This document shows positions 58,563 to 64,000 of a stretch of 64,000 bases of DNA, piece by piece. Below the pieces are notes generated by a model. That model was not told the DNA's origin. It was given only the letters and a program-made list of their open reading frames with translations, and did no database searches. Position 1 is the stretch's first letter. Every line of letters begins with the position of its first letter. Source of the DNA: Alphaproteobacteria bacterium (GTDB lineage Bacteria > Pseudomonadota > Alphaproteobacteria > Rhodobacterales > Rhodobacteraceae); assembly GCA_030425395.1 (NCBI GenBank), contig JAUIAS010000007.1:1-64000 (forward strand), given 5' to 3'. Position numbers and translations under genes: made by a program.

Positions 58563-58897
58563 CCCAATAGCTGCTCCGCTTTTCCTGAAACGAACATGGC
58601 AGATACCGCATTTGGCGACCAGAAATAATGGTGAAATCGTCACATTTGCACAGTTTTCGCCTGAGATTTCCTGAATAAATCAATTAATTGATAATTTTTT
58701 ATTATTAATTTCAGATACTTGCGAAATTTCTCTGAAAATTTTCGTCAAGCCGGAAAATTATCCACATGCGGCCCAATTTCCGCCACTGACCAAAAGCAAA
58801 TTACAACCATACCGAGACGGACGGGGCAGAGCAGAACAAAACGCCCAGATGGACGCCGAGGTGAAACACCGAAACCTAACCTTTTGGAGGGACTACC
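58563..58897. other. AT-rich regulatory gap before the pilin genes
   Basis: 335 bp without a gene. It contains an AT-rich island (about 58676-58745) with the perfect palindrome ATCAATTAATTGAT at 58679-58692 and a T-run, in sharp contrast to flanking GC-rich DNA. Probably holds the divergent promoters for the transglycosylase and the first pilin. The pilin ribosome site is TTTTGGAGGGA. Confidence 0.55.
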
Positions 58898-59089
58898 ATG
58901 ACCAAGCTTTTCAACAAATTCCGCAAAGACGAATCCGGCGCCGTGACTGTGGACTGGGTCGTTCTGACCGCAGCCGTCGTCGCCCTGGCCGGTGCCGCAT
59001 ACGGCTCCATCCAGTCGGGCTCTTCGACCCTGACGTCCAACACGTCCACGTTCATGGGCACCAAGAACCCGGGCGGCTCCACCGAATAA
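58898..59089 (+). CDS. Flp-type (type IVb) pilin-like protein
   Basis: A 63-residue prepilin-like protein. A basic leader (residues 1-13) ends at Gly in ESGAVTVDWVVL, then a hydrophobic helix (about 15-37) and a Ser/Thr-rich tail. Standard Flp has Gly-X4-Glu-Tyr; here it is Gly-X4-Asp-Trp. Upstream of cpaB, consistent with the major Tad pilin or a relative. A strong ribosome site and a downstream terminator suggest abundant expression. Confidence 0.75.
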   Translation: MTKLFNKFRKDESGAVTVDWVVLTAAVVALAGAAYGSIQSGSSTLTSNTSTFMGTKNPGGSTE

Positions 59090-59119
59090 GACCGGCATCC
59101 GCCACCAGGTTTTCAGAAC

Positions 59120-59155
59120 GGGCCAGGCCGAAACGATCGGACCTGGCCCTTTTAT
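59120..59155 (+). terminator. Terminator between the two pilin genes
   Basis: GGGCCAGG (59120-59127) pairs with CCTGGCCC (59142-59149), extended by CCG/CGG inside, then TTTT. Confidence 0.85.
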
Positions 59156-59209
59156 CTGCATCCCATGATTTTGGGTGCATTCACCCCTATCATTCTGGAG
59201 TGTGCCACT

Positions 59210-59386
59210 ATGAGCCGACCGGAAAAGCCGAAATTCTCAGCCAGCGAAGACGGTGCCGTTACGGTGGATTGGGTCGTTTTATGTGCGGGGCTGGCGGCGA
59301 TGGCTGCATTGATTTCCCAGCAAATGGAAACGGGAACGACCACGGTCACGGACGACCTTGCCACGCATATGGGCACTTTGCGCTGA
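59210..59386 (+). CDS. Second Flp-type pilin-like protein
   Basis: A 58-residue paralogue of the previous pilin, sharing DGAVTVDWVVL. The leader is longer in polar residues (SRPEKPKFSASE), the helix is at about residues 17-35, and the tail is TTTVTDDLATHMG. GGAG lies upstream of ATG at 59210. Possibly a minor pilin. Confidence 0.7.
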   Translation: MSRPEKPKFSASEDGAVTVDWVVLCAGLAAMAALISQQMETGTTTVTDDLATHMGTLR

Positions 59387-59536
59387 TCGCTTTGCTGGAC
59401 ATGACCAAAGGTGCCCATGCTTCTGCACCGGGTCACCCAATTTAAGACATAATCTTTTCCTAAAACGGAAACAGAACACGACAGCCGCGCCGGATTTTTC
59501 CGTCGTGGAACACGATGAAAGGGAAAGGATACTCCC

Positions 59537-60400
59537 ATGCGTATGATTTTCGGACTTGTTCTCTTGGTCGGCATTGCCCTTGCCGGTGGTGCCGTGATGA
59601 TGGCCAAGAACTATATCGCTGCCTACCAGAATGAACTGGCCAATGAACGGGCCAACCGCGGACCGGTGGTGCCTACTGTTGAGGTCTTTGTGGCGGAGCG
59701 TCCGCTGCGCTATGGCGAGGCGCTTGACCCCGAGGCCGTGCGCACTGTGCAATGGCCCGAAAACGCAATCCCGGAAGGTGCCTTTACAGAAAAAGCGGCT
59801 TTGTTCCCCGAGGGCAGCGACCAACGCCGCGTCGTGCTGCGCAGCATGGAAAAGGACGAAGCGATCCTGGCCGTCAAAGTCACCGAACCGGGGCAGGACG
59901 CAGGAATCACCAGCCGCCTTGAAAAAGGTATGCGCGCCTTTACGATCCGGGTGGACGTGGCCACTGGCGTTTCGGGCTTTCTTCGTCCCGGAGACCGCGT
60001 GGACGTCTATTGGACCGGTGTGGTCGGCCGCCTTGGCGGAGAGGACCAGCGCCGCGGCGAAGTGACCAAGCTCATCGAAGCGGGCGTTCAGCTTATCGCC
60101 ATCGACCAGAAAGCGGGCGGAGACCTTGAAGGCACCGTTATCGCCCGCACCGTGACCGTGGCGGTGCGCCCCGAGCAGGTTGCGGCACTGGCTCAGGCGC
60201 AATCCACCGGCGGTTTGTCTCTGGCCCTTGTGGGCGCTGACGATGATACGATCGCAGGCAAGATCGAGATTGATCAACGCGATCTTCTGGGCATCGAAGC
60301 GGCCGAGGTCCAGATCGAAGCCGAAGCGCCCAAGGTTTGCACCGTGCGCCAACGCCGCGGAGCCGAAGTGCTGGAAATCCCGATCCCCTGCACGAACTGA
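59537..60400 (+). CDS. cpaB: Flp pilus assembly protein CpaB (RcpC)
   Basis: A 287-residue periplasmic Tad component with one N-terminal membrane segment (residues 3-23) and SAF-type domain (VEVFVAERPLRYGEALDPEA). FLRPGDRVDVYWTGV and VTVAVRPEQVAALAQAQSTG are typical. A terminator separates it from cpaC. Confidence 0.92.
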   Translation: MRMIFGLVLLVGIALAGGAVMMAKNYIAAYQNELANERANRGPVVPTVEVFVAERPLRYGEALDPEAVRTVQWPENAIPEGAFTEKAALFPEGSDQRRVVLRSMEKDEAILAVKVTEPGQDAGITSRLEKGMRAFTIRVDVATGVSGFLRPGDRVDVYWTGVVGRLGGEDQRRGEVTKLIEAGVQLIAIDQKAGGDLEGTVIARTVTVAVRPEQVAALAQAQSTGGLSLALVGADDDTIAGKIEIDQRDLLGIEAAEVQIEAEAPKVCTVRQRRGAEVLEIPIPCTN

Positions 60401-60417
60401 AACGGACTTTTCAAGAC

Positions 60418-60454
60418 AGGCGCGGGTTTACCAACCCGCGCCTTTGTTGTGTTT
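60418..60454 (+). terminator. Terminator between cpaB and cpaC
   Basis: An 11 bp perfect stem AGGCGCGGGTT / AACCCGCGCCT with TACC loop, then TTGTTGTGTTT. Confidence 0.9.
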
Positions 60455-60584
60455 CTGCCAGTTATCCACATCAGCATTCCTGCCCAACACCTTGAAACTT
60501 GCAAATTTAGTCGTTTTCACGCAGAGTGGTGGAAATTCGGGCGAAAAGACCCGACCCTGAGGCGTGATCGGAGAGGCAGGTCAC

Positions 60585-62012
60585 ATGAAATTGCCGAGAT
60601 TTTTTCGGGCCGCACTGACCGCGGCCTTTGTCGTGGGCATTGGGTCCGGTGCATCCTTGGTGCATGCGGAAACCCTGCGTGTGGTTCAAACCGCAACGTC
60701 GGCCACTCTCGAAGTTCCCATGAATCGCGCGGTTGTCGTGGAAAGCGACGGACCCTTCGCAGAACTTAGCATCGCGAACCCCAGCATCGCCGATATCTCG
60801 TCTCTGTCGGACAGGACGATCTATGTGCTTGGCAAATCGCCGGGCCTGACCACGCTGACCCTGCTGGATGCAGCGGGGCAACTGATTACAAATGTCGACG
60901 TGCGTGTCGCGGCGGATGTTACAGAATTCAAGGAACGTTTGCGGCAAATCCTTCCGGGGGAACGGATCGAAGTGCGGACCGCCAATGACGGCATCGTTCT
61001 GTCTGGCACGGTGTCCAGCGCACAGCGCCTTCAGCGCGCGCTGGATCTGGCCGAACGCTACGCGCCTGAGCGCGTCTCGAACCTGATGAGCGTCGGCGGC
61101 GTTCAGCAGGTCATGCTCAAGGTGCGATTCGCCGAAATGCAAAGGTCGGTCAAGAAATCGCTCAGCGCCTCGCTGGGGCTGAACGGCACAGTGCTGAGCG
61201 GCGATCTCGGGATCAACGGCGGCACAGGGACGACCAACACATCCGCCGGTGTGACCTCCAGTGTGGGCGGCAATATCCCTGCCCTGAACGAAAACAACGG
61301 TGCGGTGCTGTTCGGATTTAACGCCGGTGCACTTCAGATCGGCATGTTGATCGAGGCCCTTGAACAAAAGGGCGTTGTGCGCACCCTGGCCGAACCCAAC
61401 CTGACCGCCATTTCCGGACAAGAAGCCAAGTTTCTTGCCGGTGGCGAATACCCCGTGCCCGTCAATCAGGCGAATGGGGAAATTTCCATTGAATTCAAGC
61501 CCTTCGGGATTGAGCTCAACTTTATACCCCGGGTCGTTGACCAAGATCTGATCAACCTCGAGCTCAAGGCAGCGGTGTCGGATATCGACCCCACCAACGG
61601 CTTTACGGTCAACGGGTTCAGCATTGATGCCTTCACCCGGCGCGAAACGTCATCGACGGTTGAGCTGCGTGACGGGGAAAGCTTTGCGATTGCGGGCCTG
61701 ATCGAAGACACCTTTATCGACAACAACAGCCAATTGCCTTGGCTCGGGGATATTCCGGTTCTGGGCACCTTGTTCCGCAGCGCGGATTATCAGCGCAGCC
61801 AGACCGAGCTTGTGATTATCGTGACCGCGCACCTCGTTACGCCCACGCGGGGCGATGTGCTGGCCCTGCCCACGGATCGGGTAAAGCCCCCCACCGAACG
61901 CGACCTGTTTCTGTTCGGGCGCATCAGTTCGACCAACCAGGATCAGCGCGGCGCTGTCGGCGAAGTGGCCCGTCAGGACTTTAGCGGGTCCTACGGCTAT
62001 GTGATGGATTAA
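60585..62012 (+). CDS. cpaC: Tad secretin CpaC (RcpA)
   Basis: The outer-membrane secretin of the Tad pilus, 475 residues from ATG at 60585. Signal peptide ends near HAET. An N-terminal BON/pilus domain (LSDRTIYVLGKSPGLTTLTL) precedes the secretin core (ALEQKGVVRTLAEPNLTAIS, GGEYPVPV, LVIIVTAHLVTP). Only 4 bp from the OmpA-like gene. Confidence 0.94.
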   Translation: MKLPRFFRAALTAAFVVGIGSGASLVHAETLRVVQTATSATLEVPMNRAVVVESDGPFAELSIANPSIADISSLSDRTIYVLGKSPGLTTLTLLDAAGQLITNVDVRVAADVTEFKERLRQILPGERIEVRTANDGIVLSGTVSSAQRLQRALDLAERYAPERVSNLMSVGGVQQVMLKVRFAEMQRSVKKSLSASLGLNGTVLSGDLGINGGTGTTNTSAGVTSSVGGNIPALNENNGAVLFGFNAGALQIGMLIEALEQKGVVRTLAEPNLTAISGQEAKFLAGGEYPVPVNQANGEISIEFKPFGIELNFIPRVVDQDLINLELKAAVSDIDPTNGFTVNGFSIDAFTRRETSSTVELRDGESFAIAGLIEDTFIDNNSQLPWLGDIPVLGTLFRSADYQRSQTELVIIVTAHLVTPTRGDVLALPTDRVKPPTERDLFLFGRISSTNQDQRGAVGEVARQDFSGSYGYVMD

Positions 62013-62016
62013 GATC

Positions 62017-62673
62017 ATGACGCGTATTGCCCTCTTTATCGCGGTTGGACTGGGATTGTCGGCCTGTGGAGGCGACAGCGGGCCGGTGTCGTCCAACTTC
62101 TTCCGCGAAGCGGGCGCGCAGGCCGATGGCGGCGATTTCGGAAACGCTGCGATGAACAACGTGATGTTTCACACGGGCGAACGCAGCTATGCCGAAAACC
62201 TGAACGGGCGATTCGCAACTTCGGTGCCGACAACCGTGAATTTCGCCTTCAACAGCGCCGAACTGGATCAGGCGGGCATGCGCATTCTGGATCAACAGGC
62301 CGATTTCATGCGCCAGTTTCCCGAAGTCCGGTTTCGGGTCTATGGACATACCGACGCCGTCGGCAGTACGGGATACAACAAACGTCTTGGCAAGCAGCGC
62401 GCGCGCGCGGTCGTCTCTTATCTGGCATCGCGTGGCGTCAGCAAATCCCGGCTTGAGGCTCTGACCTCCTTCGGAGAGGCCCGCCCCCTTGTCGTGACCG
62501 AGGAACCCGAAACGCGCAACCGCCGGACCGTGACCGAAGTATCCGGGTTCGTGCGCAGCAATCCGTCGGTGATGGATGGCAAATATGCGCAGATCGTCTA
62601 TCGTGACTATGTGCTCAGTGGCGAAGTCGCGACGACCCTGACCGGAACAGTCACCGGCGGCGGCGAAGACTAA
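62017..62673 (+). CDS. OmpA-family lipoprotein of the Tad locus
   Basis: A 218-residue lipoprotein. The lipobox is LSACGG near residue 17. The OmpA domain shows VNFAFNSAELDQAGMRIL, VYGHTDAVGSTGYNKRLGKQRA and a C-terminal ETRNRRTVTEV. It occupies the place of CpaD, anchoring the secretin to peptidoglycan. Confidence 0.88.
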   Translation: MTRIALFIAVGLGLSACGGDSGPVSSNFFREAGAQADGGDFGNAAMNNVMFHTGERSYAENLNGRFATSVPTTVNFAFNSAELDQAGMRILDQQADFMRQFPEVRFRVYGHTDAVGSTGYNKRLGKQRARAVVSYLASRGVSKSRLEALTSFGEARPLVVTEEPETRNRRTVTEVSGFVRSNPSVMDGKYAQIVYRDYVLSGEVATTLTGTVTGGGED

Positions 62674-62945
62674 TTCCCTCCCCCCATCGCGAAACGGCGC
62701 CTCGGCACCCTTGTGCCCGGCCCGCGCGCGTCGGTTGACAATCAACGGCAAGCCCCTCGCATCGTTCGTTGAAATCCAACAATTGGAGTTTTTTCGCCCA
62801 ACTCCTGCCCAGATTCCCGACCACATTCATTTCAAAGGAAAAGCTGCGTCTTTTCCGAGGATGAGCATGAAAGACTGCGGGGACAGGCAAAAACGGGGAA
62901 TTCACCCGCGCGCCCCCAGTCTTTTCGAAAGAAGGGACCAAACCG

Positions 62946-64000
62946 ATGAGCAGTGGAATGCCACAACCAGAAGCAAGCCCGATCGTGGCCTGCACGGTAA
63001 GCCGCGATGTGCAGAATTTTGATCTCCTTATCGAGGACATGGAAGGCGCTCTTGGAGAGGCTTGGGGCGATCTGAGCTTTGCCGAAGCCCTTGCCTTTTT
63101 TGGGCAGCCCGACGCCGAGAGCCTTGAGTTCATCGCGTTGGCCATGGACGAAAGCGACGAAGAGGATCTCGGCCTTATCGGTGAAATCATAGATCAGGCC
63201 CGCGCCCGCAATATCCGCGTGATCCTGATCGCCGAAGACGTGACACCCGCCGCCCTGCATCAGCTTTTGCGCAAGGGAGCCGATGAATTCGTGCCCTACC
63301 CGATCCCCGAGGGCGAATTGCAGCTTGCCATTGATCGGCTCAAAGCGCCCGAACCCACCCCCGAGGTGCGCCGCGAAAGCGCAACCTTGAATACGGGCGT
63401 GGCCAAGCAGGGTGCCGTGATCGTAACCCATGGGCTGGCAGGTGGTGCGGGTTCCACAACCGTTGCAGTCAATCTGGCATGGGAATTGGCAAATATCGAC
63501 GGCGACGACGCCCCCAGCGTGTGCCTGATCGACCTTGATCTGCAATTCGGATCGGTTTCCACGTATCTTGATCTGCCGCGTCGCGATGTCGTGTTTGAAA
63601 TGCTGTCCGACACCGAATCCATGGACGAAGAAATCTTTGCGCAGGCTTTGCTGAGCTATGAGGACAAACTCCAGGTTCTCACATCGCCGGCGGAATTGAT
63701 CCCGCTGGATTTCATCAACAGCGAAGATGTCGACCGTATCGTGGAAATCGCACGCCACCATTTTGATTATGTCGTGATCGACATGCCATCGACCCTTGTG
63801 CAATGGAGCGAAACCATCCTTCAGGCGGCGCATGTGTATTTTGCGATCCTTGAACTGGACATGCGGTCCGCGCAGAACACGCTTCGCCTCAAGCGGGCGC
63901 TGCAATCCGAGGATCTGCCGTTCAACAAACTGCGCTTTGCGTTGAACCGTGCACCCAAGTTCACCGATCTGAGCGGCAAGAGCCGTGTCAAGCGGATGGC
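62946..64000 (+). CDS. cpaE: Tad pilus assembly ATPase CpaE (TadZ), cut at window end
   Basis: N-terminal ~130 residues are an atypical receiver-like domain (VILIAEDVTPAALHQLLRKG); a MinD/ParA-type ATPase follows. The nucleotide loop HGLAGGAGSTTVAVNLAWEL lacks the usual Lys of the P-loop (GSTT in place of GKTT), as in many TadZ. CLIDLDLQFGSVSTYLDL and VIDMPSTL are the next motifs. Positions the pilus at the pole. ATG at 62946 has GAAGGGA upstream. The 62674-62945 gap shows nothing else. Confidence 0.92.
   Translation, partial: MSSGMPQPEASPIVACTVSRDVQNFDLLIEDMEGALGEAWGDLSFAEALAFFGQPDAESLEFIALAMDESDEEDLGLIGEIIDQARARNIRVILIAEDVTPAALHQLLRKGADEFVPYPIPEGELQLAIDRLKAPEPTPEVRRESATLNTGVAKQGAVIVTHGLAGGAGSTTVAVNLAWELANIDGDDAPSVCLIDLDLQFGSVSTYLDLPRRDVVFEMLSDTESMDEEIFAQALLSYEDKLQVLTSPAELIPLDFINSEDVDRIVEIARHHFDYVVIDMPSTLVQWSETILQAAHVYFAILELDMRSAQNTLRLKRALQSEDLPFNKLRFALNRAPKFTDLSGKSRVKRM

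Overview
The window is high-GC alphaproteobacterial chromosome, most likely from the Roseobacter group of the Rhodobacteraceae. The evidence is the gene content: a class I lysyl-tRNA synthetase, a ctaC-ctaB-ctaG-ctaE-SURF1-thrC-M16 gene order, monomeric NADP isocitrate dehydrogenase, TRAP transporters, a Tad pilus locus and a DddW-type DMSP lyase beside a divergent LysR gene. No rRNA, tRNA or CRISPR array was seen. Assignments rest on motif recognition without database searches.

Left edge (1-4850): a tyrosine integrase cut by the window edge, then a repeat-bearing non-coding stretch and an unusual trio: a radical SAM/SPASM-type protein, a membrane-anchored SGNH hydrolase and a long formyltransferase-like protein. 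This looks like an island boundary or variable region.

Catabolic block (5050-14950): an operon encodes an aconitase-family hydratase in two subunits, an isocitrate-lyase-fold C-C lyase and an AmpS/NicX-like metalloenzyme. It is divergent from a DctPQM TRAP transporter, with an IclR regulator between them. Both transcription units carry the same TTTCA-N5-TGAAA palindrome exactly 13 bp upstream of a TTGAC(A/T) box. A ketoglutarate-semialdehyde-type dehydrogenase follows on the opposite strand. The set resembles a transported-acid degradation pathway whose substrate I cannot name, and it is the best candidate here for an undescribed system.

Housekeeping and accessory stretch (15000-43770): ettA, nadD, a PBP4-type carboxypeptidase, a TerB-like gene, dddW with its LysR gene, lysK, a beta-helix GH28-related protein, a solitary ParA, an MmgE/PrpD protein, an autotransporter, a universal stress protein with secreted, hemerythrin and DUF5665 neighbours, a TIM-barrel protein, a nucleotidyl cyclase fused to what looks like the C-terminal domain of type VI secretion TagH/Fha proteins, an alpha/beta hydrolase, icd, a permease, apt, an FAD-linked dehydrogenase and an MBL-fold protein.

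Respiratory operon (43190-50660, minus strand): ctaC, ctaB, a 53-codon membrane gene, ctaG, ctaE, SURF1, thrC, an M16 peptidase and a GNAT acetyltransferase, mostly overlapping or tightly spaced. It is followed on the plus strand by tldD, dprA, topA and the two subunits of a 3-oxoacid CoA-transferase.

Right edge (57765-64000): a lytic transglycosylase faces the start of a Tad/Flp pilus locus: two small pilin-like genes with a variant processing motif, cpaB, cpaC, an OmpA-like lipoprotein and a cpaE cut by the window end. Strong terminators punctuate this locus.
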